Shown here: in pieces, positions 36,184 to 49,011 of the stretch | Numbering within the stretch: position 1 is the first letter of the stretch | How the letters are laid out: every line of letters starts with the position of its first letter | Assembly (NCBI RefSeq): GCF_000189635.1 | Contig: NW_002476146.1 | Span: 124,001-188,000 of the forward strand | DNA: 64,000 bases | From: Tetrahymena thermophila SB210 | Taxonomy: Eukaryota; Ciliophora; Oligohymenophorea; Hymenostomatida; Tetrahymenidae | Direction of reading: 5' to 3' | Notes under the pieces: generated by a model | Told to the model about the DNA's origin: nothing | What the model saw: the letters and a program-made list of their open reading frames with translations, nothing else | The model's database searches: none | Made by a program: the position numbers and the translations under genes

Positions 36184-36444
36184 ATGTTTTGTAATTTTGT
36201 TTATGATGGAGAGAAACAAGCTAACACACTAACAAAATAACTACAGGTATATCATTACTTTTTCTTTGGAAGAGGAATTACGCATGCATGCGAAATTTAT
36301 GAATGGAAGTAGTAGATAGTCATTGCAAAAGAAGAAGATGAATAATTTAAAGAAAAAGATGAAAAATGTTAGGAAAATGAGGAAGAAAGAGAACGAATTT
36401 GTATTAATAAATTTAATGATAATAAAAATATTTACTTTGCTTGA
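36184..36444 (+). CDS. Small acidic ORF, unknown
   Basis: 86-codon frame (ATG 36184, TGA 36442) whose middle reads as real protein: GEKQANTL, FFFGRGITHACEIYEWKQQ, then a Glu/Lys-rich helix (KEEDEQFKEKDEKCQENEEE). The F-G-R-G-I motif recalls the loop of Alba-type nucleic-acid-binding proteins, but the match is too short to assign. A second frame over the same bases (from ATG 36203) is open longer but gives a Lys/Met-rich product typical of a shadow frame. It may be one exon of a larger gene: an acceptor-like AAATTTAAG lies just before the ATG. It contains the palindrome CGCATGCATGCG (36281-36292) and lies 120 bp upstream of the isocitrate dehydrogenase start. Confidence 0.4.
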
Positions 36445-36563
36445 TACTACTTTAATTCGCAGTTTGATTGAAGAATCATTGGAAATCATCATAATAAAAA
36501 ATAAATAAAATTAAAACAATCAAATAAAAACAAAATAAAAAAAGTAAATAAACAAACAAACAA

Positions 36564-38953
36564 ATGATTAAGAAAGTCTTCGACCTCAAATTCACTGGAG
36601 CTATGATCCCCAGATACACCTTCTCTCAAAAAGTATAATAAGAATTTTAATTATTAAGATCAACAAAGAAAAGGAAATGCTATTGATCTATACCATCGAT
36701 TTAAAAACATTAAGAGCAAAGTATACAGCTGTTTTAAGGAGAAATTTCAAAATGGCTAATCATTTAAAAATCTATAGTTTTAAAACTATTTTGTTTTGAA
36801 CTTTTACATAGGGCATAAGCTTAAATATTTATAAAGGTGCAAAGAATCTTGGGTTTTAAAGAAAAAGCATAAACTCTTAAGAAAATTCATTATAGAGCAA
36901 GTAAATTATTTAAGAGCAAAAACAATACCAAAGTTTTTAGCAAGCAGTTAAAAATTAAGCTTTCTACCATTTAATGAATGTCTACTTTGTTCTCTATTAG
37001 AATGTTCTTTGAGAATCAACAAATCAAAATAAATAAATTAGATTAGCTTTTAAAGTCTCTACCAAACTCACTTATACCTCTAATAGCACTCACTAAGCCA
37101 TTCGAGTATCTAAATAATTATGAAATTTATAGAAATATTAGCAAAAACATTTCTAACCACCTTTGATATCGATCGATCAATTTCCTTTTCTTAAAATTAA
37201 TTACACCTCTTAATTATGAAAAATGCAGTTTTTTTAAATATTAAGAGATGTGACTTTAACAAAATCCATTTACCATTATATATAAACCTTTCGTATATTC
37301 ATTTATAAGAAAAAATCATAAAAATAGAATCACAAGGTTGTTCTCTTCCCTGGTCACGGTATTGGTCCTGAAATTTCTCAAGCTGTTTGCGATATTTTCG
37401 CTGCCGCTAAGGTACCTATCGATTGGGAACACCACGAAATCTACACCAAGCCTATCAATGAGGCTGGTGATCTCATCAAGGAAGAATCCCTCAATGCTGT
37501 TATTAACTATAAATGGGGTCTTAAAGGTAAACATTTAATACATTTTTAAACATAATTAATGTGTAGGTTAACGAATTGCTAAGATACAACAAAAAAAGCC
37601 ATAATTTATTTTTAAATATGAAAAGAATTTAAAGCAAACTAAACGTTAAATATGCAAATTTACTTTTAAAAATTTGGAAAATTAACCAAATTAACTAATT
37701 CTATTAAATAGGTCCTTTTGCTACTCCTATTGGTAAGGGTTACAGATCTTTGAACGTCACAATGAGAAAGAAATTAAACCTCTTCGCTAACGTTCGTCCC
37801 TGCAGATCTCTCGCTGGTGTCAAGACTCCCTACTCTAATGTTGACTTAGTTACCATCAGAGAAAACACCGAAGGTGAATACTCAGGTCTTGAACATGCTG
37901 TAAGAAAAAATAATTTTATTTATTAATATTATTTAGGATTATTAGCAAAAAAAAGAAAGTCCAAAAGGGAAAATAATAAATAAATAGTATCAGCAAAATT
38001 TAAAAGCAAGCAATAATTATATTTTTTCTAAAAATTAGATACAAAAAATTTATGCAACAAATAAATAATCTAATTAAAAAACATAAATACATAAATACAA
38101 AAAATTTTATTTGTTTATAATAAAAATATAGATTTATTATACTTAATATTAAATGCTCCTCAATATAAAATTTATTCCTTTGATTTAATGATTTTTACTA
38201 AATTTCAATAGGTCGTTCCTGGTGTTGTTGAAAATTTGAAGATCATCTCTCAACCTGCTTGCGAAAATATTGCTCGTTACGCTTTCGAATTCGCCAGAAA
38301 GAACAGTAAATTTTTTTTTTTTGGATAAAAAAAAAAAATAATATTTGTTATTTATTTTGTAAAAACAGACAGAAAGAAAGTTGTTGCTTGTCACAAGGCT
38401 GGAGTCATGAAAAAGGGTGATGGTTTATTTATTAATACTTGTAAGAAAATTTCTTCAGAATACCCTGAAATAGAATACACTGAAGAATAAATCGATACCG
38501 TCTGCATGAAGTTATCTAAGAACCCCGAAGTTTTCGACGTCATGGTCATGCCCAACTTGTATGGTGATATCGTCTCTGATTTATGTGCTGGTCTTATTGG
38601 TGGTTTAGGTTTAACTGCATCTGGTAATATTTCCCACACCTGCGCTGTCTACGAAGCTGTCCACGGTACCGCTCCCGATATTGCAGGTTTAAACAAGGCT
38701 AACCCCACTGCTCTCCTTCTCTCTGGTGTTATGGTAAAAATATTAATTTTAATTAATTAAATAATTTTTAATATTGAATTTATTTAATAACTAACAGATG
38801 CTTAAAGCTATGGGTCTTCAAAAGGAAGGTTTTGCTATTGAAGAAGCTGTTATTAAAACATTATCTGAAGGTAAATTCTTGACTGGTGATTTGGGTGGTA
38901 AGGCCACTACTACTGACTACACCAAGGCCGTTATTGGACATATTAATCTTTGA
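36564..38953 (+). CDS. IDH3: Mitochondrial NAD-dependent isocitrate dehydrogenase subunit
   Basis: Six exons: 36564-36632, 37328-37526, 37712-37899, 38212-38305, 38369-38733 and 38798-38953; 356 residues. TCA-cycle enzyme converting isocitrate and NAD to 2-oxoglutarate, CO2 and NADH in the mitochondrial matrix. The N-terminus ([21 protein letters not shown]) is a typical basic presequence. Family landmarks: [12 protein letters not shown] (nucleotide site), [12 protein letters not shown] (substrate loop), the Lys/Thr-rich block after [30 protein letters not shown] (the Y-G-D-I-x-S-D metal site) and [11 protein letters not shown]. Length is normal. Family members usually have P-G-D-G-I-G; here it is P-G-H-G-I-G, a His for Asp change also found in some non-catalytic or regulatory subunits. 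Exons use GC-ending codons far more than neighbours, a sign of high expression. The 695-nt first intron follows the presequence exon. Confidence 0.95.
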
Positions 38954-40078
38954 TTTATTAAATAAATAAATAAAATAAAAAATATAAGCAGGTAAATAAA
39001 ATTAAATATGATTGAATTACTATTCTCTCACTAATATCTTCTACATACATATCGTTCAATATTTATACAACCAATTAATACATTACTCTTGTATTTAATA
39101 GTCATCTTAAAAGTATGATTTGTATATTTCCTTTATGTAAAGCATGATAGTTAATACATTCATATTTTTTTCTATTTATTCATTTCATAATTATTGTTTA
39201 TTCTAATAATTTAAATTACTATAATCATTTTAAAAGTAAACATACAGTTAAATGAAAATTTAAATAAGTATGTCAAAAAAATTAATGAAATTATCAACCA
39301 AAAGTAAAATCTTAATGATTCATTTTGAATTTATTATTTAAATTAGAAAAAAACTTCAGTCTATGTTGTTAATTTTAACAATTTTTAATTTTAAAATATT
39401 TAAACATATAACATAAATTACTTTATAATTTTATACTATTTAATTAATTATTTAATGAGTGCAATCTTTAAGCATTAACCTATGAATGATATGTAAAATG
39501 TTTAGAATTATATTTTATTAAAAATATTAAAGGACAAAAAAAGATTTTCTTTTTTTTTCTAAGAAGCTTACATTTAGTTTAATTTTTTATTCAAATAAAA
39601 TTCAAAAATATAAATTTGATTAATCTAACTTAACCACTTCAGAATGATATTTTATAAATAAGCAATTATAACTAAAAGATAAGAAGATGGTTTATTTGTA
39701 AAAAATAAATATTTTAAACCACTTTATTTAATTATTAGCTGATTTTTGTCATCAATAAATAATTAATGACTAAAAGTAATTTAAGGACTAAGTTTTTATT
39801 TTTTATTTATATTTTATAATTTTATAAAGAATTGTTTTATTTTTTATTAACAAGCTTACAATATATTTGAAGCATCAATTATACTTAGTAAATTTTAAGA
39901 TATTATTAGATAGTATTTTTAATTATTAAAATGTCTATTGAGAAAAACATTTGAATGCTGTAAAGAGTTAATTAATATGCACTAATATCGATTTAAGATT
40001 AGATTTTTTGATTTATTACAATCTTAGGAAACTTAATAACTATTGATATTAAATTACTAAGCTGTTTATAAATTGATA
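38954..40078. other. Convergent 3' spacer
   Basis: 1.1 kb of A/T-rich DNA between two convergent gene ends. Nothing further seen. Confidence 0.6.
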
Positions 40079-42062
40079 TCAAAGCTAGACATCTTTGTCA
40101 GAACTTTAAATATAATACATTTGAAGAGTATACCATTTTTCATATTCATCAAAAATCTATCTCTTCCGTTCTCTATCTTTTTGGATTTATTACTCTTTTG
40201 TTAAGATTGGATTTAATATTTTTTTCCTATATTTCTCCTCTTCATCATCTAACTCAGATGAATCGACTCTTTCTCCCCATTTTTCTAAGAGTTATTGTCT
40301 TTTTTACTCTTTTAACTATCTTTAATATAATATTAAAACAATTTTAAAATAATAATTATAATATTACTTCCTTTCATCATTTTTCTTTAGATTATTTTAA
40401 AAATTGAATCCTGCTGCTATCGAAAATCTCTTTTTATATGATTCCATTGCATTCTTATATTTTTCTGTATTCTTCTATTTATTGTCTACCTCAAAATTTA
40501 ATATATTTGGATCATTTCTTTATATTTTTAATAAATATCAATATTTATTATATTTATTCTTCGTTTTAATTTATATTTACCTATCTATCATTTTATTAAA
40601 TTTTTCTATTTTTTTAGAGTGATTGTACAATATTCTACATGCGTGTGAAGCTTTAGCTGATTCAGGGAATTTCAAAGGTAATACTCTGGCTTTAAATTTT
40701 GTTGGAAATTCTTCTTTCTTCTCAAGGTTTTCTCTTTTTATTTTAGAATCAATATATTTTTTGTAAAAAGCTTCTGTTTTTCTAACAACTTCTTCTTATG
40801 AGCATTTAAATTATTTATTTTTATCCACTTCTAAAATCTTTTCATCACAACAGACAGAGTTATTATTGCTCTGTATTTTTGTTATAAAACGTGAAGGAGA
40901 GCAAGGTTATGAGTTATAAGAAATCAATTAAGTAAAGCTTTTATTTTAATTAAGTTAGCTTAGAGACGGGATAGACTATTTATGACCTAATAATGAACTG
41001 TAATTTTGATTTTGATTTATATTTTCATGGTGATCATTCATGTTAATCTACTGCAAAGAATTGATATTTATAAAAGTATGCTTCCCTTAAAAACTCTATT
41101 CAGGAATCTTTACCATTGAAATCTATTGAAAAGATCCTATTCCCTTTAACAATTAATTCAACTATTTTATATTTATTAAAATAAATATAAAAAAACAAAC
41201 AAATAAATAACGATTATCAATTTAGAATATTTATTAGAATATTTCAATAATAAAGATATAATTTGAATTAAATAAAAAATTTACTTTATTAGAACTTTAT
41301 CCTTTATTGCTAATTGTAGAATAGAATGTAGAACTACGTATTTTTTCTGGCAAATTTGTAGAATTGTTGTTTTATGTGCTGAAAGGAATATAAGATAAAG
41401 ATTTTTAGTGTTTTGATTTATTTTCTTTTTGGTTATTGAACTTTTATATTTCCTAGTCATCTTAAATATGTTAAGATGGCAGAAATGAACTTTTTTAATT
41501 AGAATCCTCATACGAATCTATTTCAATCGTCTTTTAAAATTTTAAATGCCTTTAATTATATGAAATTTAGTTCACAATATTAACTTCATTTATCTTGACA
41601 TCACTCTTCTCATTCTAAATTTTTTACAATTTAAAATAATTAATAAATCTACAATCAATTTTTTACATCTTTTACTAGCCTACCCAACTTATCTCTTTCA
41701 TTAATGTATGGTACAAAGGGTAAATTTTCTTATGAATTAAATAATTAGTTATAAACATGATTTTTATCTTTAATGCCATCTATTATGATGGTTTTTCTGA
41801 AGTTGTTTAAAGATGAACTAAACACTTTAGTAGGATTATTATTTTTTGGTGATAAAAGATTAGCATTATTCAAACTTTTTTAGCTACTAGTTGCATTTTT
41901 TGTGTTTTTATTATTTTGAAAATCTTTAAATTTAAAAAATAAAGAAGATCTCTCAATGTCATCTATCACTAGCTAATGATTTTATTCTCTTTAAAATTTC
42001 CATTTTTAAAACTCTTTAGAAAGATTATTTTGTATTTTAATTAGATTTGGATTTTAACTCAT
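40079..42062 (-). CDS. Unrecognised Lys/Asn-rich protein, five exons
   Basis: Exons on the - strand: 42062-41676, 41614-41285, 41161-40581, 40517-40368 and 40319-40079; introns of 61, 123, 63 and 48 nt; 562 residues. The start is well fixed: an in-frame TGA directly precedes the ATG at 42062. The last exons are E/K/R-rich helix (EQKRQQLLEKWGERVDSSE, EQQIQKDRERKRQIFDEYEKW), a probable coiled coil. Exon 3 ends in a basic segment, EFPTKFKARVLPLKFPES, followed by KASHACRILYNHSKKIEKF. F-K-A-R motifs of this kind occur in microtubule/cilium proteins such as FAM161, but the likeness is weak. The N-terminal half is Asn/Ser/Gln rich. No enzyme motif. A cytoskeletal role is only a guess. The 123-nt intron keeps the frame and has no TGA, so its removal is inferred from composition. 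Confidence 0.75.
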
Positions 42063-43768
42063 TCACAAATGAAATTTTAATTTAAAAATTTTGAGCTAAT
42101 TGTTATCAGTATTTCATTAAGCAAAAGAGATGTGATCTTTTTAATACTAAAATTTATTAATTTACATTTAAAATAATGATTATTGCTTCTAAAAAAATTA
42201 TATATAAAGGACATTGTTTTTTTTATTACTTTACTTACATTTAGATTTGGATATGTTTTTTAGTCGAATGATAAAAAGCTCAGTATTCGTTATATTATTT
42301 TAAATAAATAAACTCTACTTTAAAAATAAAGTATTTGATAAATTTACATTCTATAAATTTCATAACTAAAGTATAGAAATAGTTTTTAAATATTGAGATT
42401 TCTTATCTTTATAAATTTAATTTTTATAATAATGATTTTTAATTAATTAATTTCATAAATAAGACTAATATATGATTTATAATAATTTTTCTTAAGAAAT
42501 TAAACCAGATAAAAACTTTCAAAAAATAATTATAAAATAGTAAAATTTAACTGTAAAAACTTATAAAATTAAATAAAATTTTTATGATTTTCATAAACGA
42601 ACCTCAATTAACGAGTTTGATAGTATATTTCAAAATTTTATAAATTAATTTTTATTGAATAATAATTCTCAATATCTATTTATTAATAAAGATAATATCA
42701 AAATAAAATTTTTTATACAAAATAATGTTAAAAAAATGATATTTGTAATGTGAATTAAATTTATATAATTTAGCCTTATTACTAATATTATTGGGATAAA
42801 TTTAAATGTTGACGTAAATACTTTCTAGTTAAATTAAAAATTTTTAATTAATGTTACTCTGTTTTAAAGACTTTATAAATCAATTAATAAGACTGTTTTA
42901 TTTTGTTTTATTCGCAAACTAAACTTAACTATTATATCATAAATATCATTTTTCTTTAACTAAACTAATTTTATTTAATTTTCTTTAGATATTTATTTTA
43001 AATTCATATATTTTGTTTAATCATAGAGTTGTAAAATACTCATAGTAAAATAAAATTTTAATGTTTTATTTTTTATATTTAAAACTGTTTTTTTTGAAGA
43101 TAATAAATTATTTTTTTATTAGTAATAATTAATGTAATTAATTTTACTTAATATACTTAAACAAATAAAATGAGTGATTTTATTTGTTTCATTCATTTTA
43201 TTTGTTTATACTGTATGAATAAAAAAAGCTGATTGTATTTTATTGACTATAAATTAGTTTTCTGCTAGGAATAAATGAGTGAATCAATTAACAATTTGTA
43301 ATATAAAACTTAATATGTTTTTTAAAAACTAAGTTTTTATAAATATAATATTGAGTTTACCCCTTTTACTTCTTGATAATATCTTAAAATTTTTAGCATT
43401 CTTCTTCTTTTTGAGAATTTTATTAACACTCTCTAAAAAATTAATTAAAAATTGATAATAAGAAAAGAAAATATAAATATAAAGCAAAATATTAAGCTCA
43501 GTAAAATCCTTAACTTTTTTTAAGAGAAAGAAAGAAGCATTAAAAAGAAGCAACCTATATAGTCTAAAAGGTAGAAAAAAGAAATATTTCTTCTGTTACT
43601 CAAGAGTAAATAAATAGCATAAGGAAAATATACCAAAGTCACTTTAAGCGATAGTGGATATTTCAAAGAAAGAAAGAAAATATTTAATTTAAAAGTCTTT
43701 AAAGAAAGTAAGAGAGGAACATTAATAAGTACTCTGGCGTTTATCATATTAATAAATACTCTAAATGT
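42063..43768. other. Divergent intergenic region
   Basis: 1.7 kb of A/T-rich spacer between two divergent starts. A more purine-rich stretch at 43500-43750 (GAAAGAAAGAAAG) stands out but gives no convincing frame. Confidence 0.5.
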
Positions 43769-46011
43769 ATGGACAACCTAATTAAGGAGTTTGATGAATT
43801 GAAATTATCGAAGGAAAAAAGTATAATTAAGCATTTAAGCGCTGATGAATAAATTGTTGCAAGTTTTAATGTTTTTAAATATAACGAATACTTGAACAGA
43901 CAAGAAAGAACACTAATGATAACAAATAAATGTGTTTATAATCTTAAAAATCATAGTATTAAGCGTGTAATACCTTTTCCTAAAATAGAAGCGATTACAG
44001 TAGCATATTTTGGCTCTGAGTTCGTTATCCACGTGCCTTCAGAGTATGATTACCGCTACTATAGTTTAGACAAGATAGAATCTATCTTGCTCTTTATAAC
44101 TCAAGAGTATGTAAAAAGCTAGTAGAAGAAACTAAAGTTTTTTTTCAAAGAAGAAATCTCTCTCTAAGGTTATTGGACAACAAAGGCAAATAGAAAAAAA
44201 GCTAATAATTTAATGCCTTAAGAATCTCCTTTCCTGCTTGACTACGACGGTTTGCTAGATAAAATGAATAATAAAAATTAGCAGGAAAGTAACACAAGCT
44301 AAGCTACTCGTTAATAGAATGGCAGTCAAGTGCAAACACGTACGTCAGTAAGAGCTTAAAGTCAAACTATTTGGACAAATAACTAGTAAAGAAAAGATGT
44401 TTGCTTAGAAGATTTTTAATTGCTAAAAGTTCTCGGAGGTGGAGCGTTTGGCAAAGTGCTCCTTGTAGAAGATAAACAGACATGTAATTTTTAAATTTTA
44501 ATAAATTTTTTGTTTAAAAATACATCCATATATGGAAAAGACATCATAATATTTATTATTTTCTAAATATTCAATTTGTTAAAAATGAGAAAGAAATGGT
44601 TGCTTTTCTTAATAAACTAAATAGTTATTAGCACACATAATAATAACAAAATACTTAATTCATAAATAAGATTTAATATATAAATAAACGGCTTGCATTT
44701 TGATTACTTATGAATTTTATAAAATGAATGCTACCCATTTTTGATAGAAAGGAGATAGGAAAGTTTATAATTGATCAAATTTTATTTTTATTTTTTTTTT
44801 TTTTGCAATCTTAGTTAGTTCTATGCAATATAATTAGGATAACTTGAACTTTTATTTGCATTCTATCTCTTTTTCTCCTTTGCCAAAATGTTAAAATAAA
44901 ATTTTTAAGAATCAGAAGTGTAAAATAATATTGAAAACGTCATTCAAAAGGAATTGTTGAATTATTAATTTTCCCTCTCACTTATTGATTATTTTGTATT
45001 TTTTTAAATCCTTCATTTTAGTGAATTAATTAAATTTTCTTAAAAAGAGGAATGGTTTGCCATGAAAGTAATTAAGAAGCAAGTTATCATCTAAAATGGG
45101 AAATTTGAACACACTAAAACTGAGAAGGCTATCCTTGAGCACGTTAACTTCCCTTTCCTTGTCAACCTTGTGTATGCCTTTCAGGACAACCAGCACATTT
45201 TTTTCGTAATGTAATTTTTAAAGGGTGGAGAATTGTATCAGTATCTCAAACGTGATGGCAGATTCACTGAATCAAGAACAAAGTTTTATATAGCTTAGCT
45301 TATTCTCGCTCTTGGTCATCTTCATTCTAAGAACATTATATATAGAGACCTGAAACTAGAAAATATAGTTATGGACTCTACAGGTATAATTAAAAAACAA
45401 ATTAATTAATTACTGATTATAAAATTAAGAAATATAATTTAAATAAAATTTTAGGCTACATTTGTTTAACAGATTTTGGATTGGCTAAGAAAATCATTCA
45501 TTAATAATAAATTGCTACAACTTTTTGTGGGACAGCTGAATATCTTTCACCGGAAATATTAAAGGGAGATGGATAAGATTTTACAGCAGATTGGTGGGCT
45601 CTAGGCATTATTTGCTATGAATTATTATATGGAAATACTCCATTCCATAATAAGAATGCTCATTAGATGTTTGAACAAATAAAATATGCTAAATTAGAAT
45701 TTAAAAATACAGTTGCTATTTCTAATGAAGCAAAAGATTTCATAGAAAAATGCCTGACTAAAGATAAAACAAAAAGATTAGGAGCTATTAATGGCTAGTC
45801 TGATGTATAGGCCCATCCTTGGTTTAATGATATAGATTTCAATAAACTGCTCAAGAAAGAATACTCTCCTGAATTTGTGCCTGTAACTGAAGGTATGAGC
45901 TGGATATCCAACTTTGATAAGGACTTCACAAAATTATCTGCCCGTATAACTAATAATCCTAATGATTAATTCAGTACAGATTCTTTTAATGATATATTTA
46001 AAGATTTTTGA
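43769..46011 (+). CDS. AGC-family protein kinase with N-terminal PH/TH1-like domain
   Basis: Exons 43769-44483, 45048-45383 and 45455-46011; 535 residues. Ser/Thr kinase of the AGC group. Residues ~25-115 form a small beta-rich domain (RTLMITNKCVYNL, IPFPKIEAITVAYFG, VIHVPSEYDYRYYSLDKIE) resembling PH or myosin TH1 lipid-binding domains. Kinase core: G-loop GGGAFGKV (~223-230), catalytic K245 in WFAMKVIKK, RD338-339 in YRDLKLEN, D357-F-G, activation-loop T373 in ATTFCGTAEYLSPE, all intact. The extreme C-terminus is FKDF, the FxxF-COOH motif by which PKA docks in its own PIF pocket, so the kinase is PKA/AKT-like. Intron 1 (564 nt) splits right after the glycine loop, and the acceptor at 45047 was chosen because only it restores EWFAMK. 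Membrane recruitment by lipid and PDK1-type phosphorylation of T373 are inferred. Confidence 0.92.
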
Positions 46012-47187
46012 ATCTTTATTATTAAATTAAATTACTTTATTTAACTCAAATGGCAAAAATACTATTGTCACAAATGAGTTAAATAGCATATATATACACA
46101 AATCAATCAATACAGTATGTCTAAAAAACATTGCGAGTACTAGAATTTTATCTTAATCAATCAAAAAAGACATATTTTATTCACTTAAATTATATTTAAA
46201 CCAATCAAATGAAAATCATTTAAAAAAAAAAACTTGTTTGAAAGCCTATTTATTTCTTAATAAATACGAAATAAAGTCACCTATAACCACCCTCTATGTA
46301 TTATTAATAACTTGACTATCTCACTAAAATTATTTGTATTTTTTATGTTAATAAATTTATTAATTGCTATTAATAAATAGTATTTTATCTTTTTAGAATA
46401 TTTTTAAAATCCTTTAATTTAATCTATTAAATTGAAACAAAAAATTGATGGAAATTAAATCATTTTATTTAAAATTTATATTTAAATGTTTTACCTGATT
46501 TTAAAAATATTTTAAATTCAACTCTTAATTCTATTTTTAGTCATTTTTTTACTACAATTTTTACTTTTGATAAGCAAAATATAAACAAATTTATTGCATA
46601 TTATTGATTAAAATGAGTTATTATTTGATATTCAATATTAAAAGTATTTGAAAATTAATAAATATTAAAATAGAAAATGCTTTTTTTTAAAATTATAAAT
46701 CAATTATTGTCTATGAACTATTATTTTTATAAATAGATTTTAATTTTTTAAATAGATCTAATTCATTTTGGTTAGAAAAACATAGAATTTAATTATAATA
46801 AAAAATAAAGTATTATTTAAAAATTAAATTAATATATTTTAACTTCTCAAAAATATTTATATTGCATTGATTTAAAGTATTTAAAGAGGATATTTTAACT
46901 TTATAGTTGGTTAAAATTAATAAAGAAACTCTTGCTTATATTATAATCGAAATAAATTATTAATTGTTAAACATTAATAAAACCAAAATATTTCAAGATA
47001 AATTATTGTTTGTTTTAAGAAACGACTTCATTTTTAAGTGCAATATTAGCTATCATTAATGAAGGTAATTTAATTTTAATCAAACAAAAGAAATTTTAGT
47101 TAATAACAATAAAGAATTTGACTATAAATATATTATAAATAAATGATTAATTAATAATTAAAATAATATAATATATTTTAACTTTGC
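46012..47187. other. Convergent 3' spacer
   Basis: 1.2 kb A/T-rich spacer between convergent gene ends. No gene or structured RNA seen. Confidence 0.6.
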
Positions 47188-49011
47188 TCAAACATATTAA
47201 TTAATTATATCATTTTTAGTCATGTAACGATAAAACACATTTTAGGGTTTAGAAGATGAAATTCTCTCTTAAAGATTTAGTTTTCTTCCTTCTCTTTCGC
47301 TTGTTGTGGTTTTAGAAGAGGATGTGTTATTATTGCTTTTAAGGAATTTATTTGATTTCCATGCTTGCTGCATACTTTAGAATCTGCTAACAGGATCACT
47401 TTTCTTTGGGATTGTCTTGAACTTTTTGTTTGTGTAATCAAATTACTTATTTTTAATTTTGAATTCATTCATAGACATCTTATAAACTGGTTTATATGTA
47501 GCAGCTAAAAATTAAAAAAAAATAATTTAAATTTAAATATTATAATTTTTTTTTTTACCTGTTGATGGTCTATCATATTCTTATTCAGTACTTTCTTATT
47601 ATGTCTTAGAATTATATCTTGAGTTATTCAGATTAGTAGTGCTTGCTGTCTTGACTCTGCTAACAGCTAAACCTGCAGCTGAGCTTCCTTTTTTAAGATA
47701 AGGATAGGGTCCTTTCTAAACGTTTTACTATACTTAATTATTTTAATTGCTTTAGTTATTATTGGAAACAATATATGATGACTTAGGGCGAGGGACATGT
47801 TGCAAATGTTTCATTTTTGGAGCCAAATAATTTTCTTTTCCGTGATTTTAAGAGTTGTATTAATCAAAAGAGTTTTCGCTAGAGTTTTCTGCATCATCTT
47901 CCTAAACAAAGTTGTTAAAATCATCATTATTTATTTGGTGACTATTTTATTAAATTTGCAATCTTTTTTAGTTTGGTTAGAAATCAATATTTTATTGCAT
48001 CTTTCTCTTTAAATCAGCTATTTAATCTTCATAGCTCAACTAGTTGAATTAATAGTTATTTTATGGATCACTTAAGCTCTACTATTAACTTTTATCTGCT
48101 TACTTTGTCACAGCACTGACAGGTCTCTTGTTGGCTCCAAAGCTAAAGGTATTTGGATTCTATTGAGTTTGTTAAAGATTATTTTTTTAGAATTTGTTGG
48201 ATAGCTATTAATTTGAATCATCTTCTTCTTCTTAATTGTCCTCATCATCGCTGTATTAGTAGTTTCTATTTTATTAATTGCTCTTATTCTTTATATTTTC
48301 TTTATCAAGAAAATTATTCATTTGAGCTTTTTTTACATTTTATTTCTTTCCTGAGCTTGACTACTCTATTTTCTTTTAAATCTTTGTGGATTGTTAACTT
48401 AAATTAGATTATTTTTCATGATCTGAAGTAATTTATTATTTTTTTTGTTAAGTATTTTTTAAACTAGCACCTTGATTTTGATTATTAAAATTCATCTACT
48501 GCTTTATCTATTATTGCTTCAAGAACTCTTGATACTATTTAATTTATTCTTCTTCACTGTCCAAATCCTCTTGCTAATCTTGATTTTAGTGATCATCTTC
48601 TTCTTCAGACTGCTCTTTTATTTAGTGTTAATTTGAAAAATATTCCCTTTATTGTTTATATTCGAGGTTATTTGCATAGGATTCTTATTACTCATCTTCT
48701 TCCTCTTCTGCATTATCATCACCTCTATAATTTTATTTCTAATAATATCCATTATATTATCCTTCACCTTCATCTTCTTCTTCTTCATCATCTTCTTCTT
48801 ACTAATTTTATTCTTAATCATAATCTTCATGTTCTTGATTTTCATATTCTTAATCTTCGTTGTCTAAGTCTTCCTCTTCATCTTAGCCGTCATTCTAGTT
48901 GTGTTGGTTTTAATACTAATTTCTGTGATTGTATTGATATGGATCCTCATCCTCCTCTTCGTCTGATGAGTATTAATAATTATTGGAAGAAAATTATTAC
49001 TTTTAAGCCAT
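47188..49011 (-). CDS. Acidic Gln-rich protein with HYLS1-like C-terminus
   Basis: Exons 49011-47559 and 47504-47188 on the - strand, 54-nt intron in phase 1, 589 residues. The N-terminal ~150 residues are almost pure Glu/Asp/Gln/Tyr, with long acidic runs. The middle is Asn/Gln rich. The C-terminal exon is basic and conserved-looking: KPVYKMSMNEFKIKNKQF, then TIPKKSDPVSRFQSMQQAW and KSNKF. The K-K-x-D-P-V-x-R/K-[YF]-x-x-x-x-x-x-W core is that of the HYLS1 C-terminal region and related centriolar proteins. HYLS1 is needed for basal-body function in making cilia, which fits the neighbours (B-box protein, SHIPPO protein, ARMC9). The family match rests on ~20 residues, so it is suggestive. The two + strand frames over 48633-49025 are shadows of the acidic repeats. 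Confidence 0.75.

Noticed and set aside
36323-36508. Lys/Met-rich + strand ORF
   Set aside because: The adjacent frame over the same bases gives a Glu-rich, better-balanced product; the Lys/Met frame is its shadow.
41281-41511. - strand 76-aa ORF
   Set aside because: The other - strand frame here is exon 2 of the five-exon gene 40079-42062, with natural composition and matching splice phases.
43329-43747. - strand hydrophobic ORFs in the divergent spacer
   Set aside because: Tyr/Phe/Leu-rich products of A/T DNA with no domain pattern.
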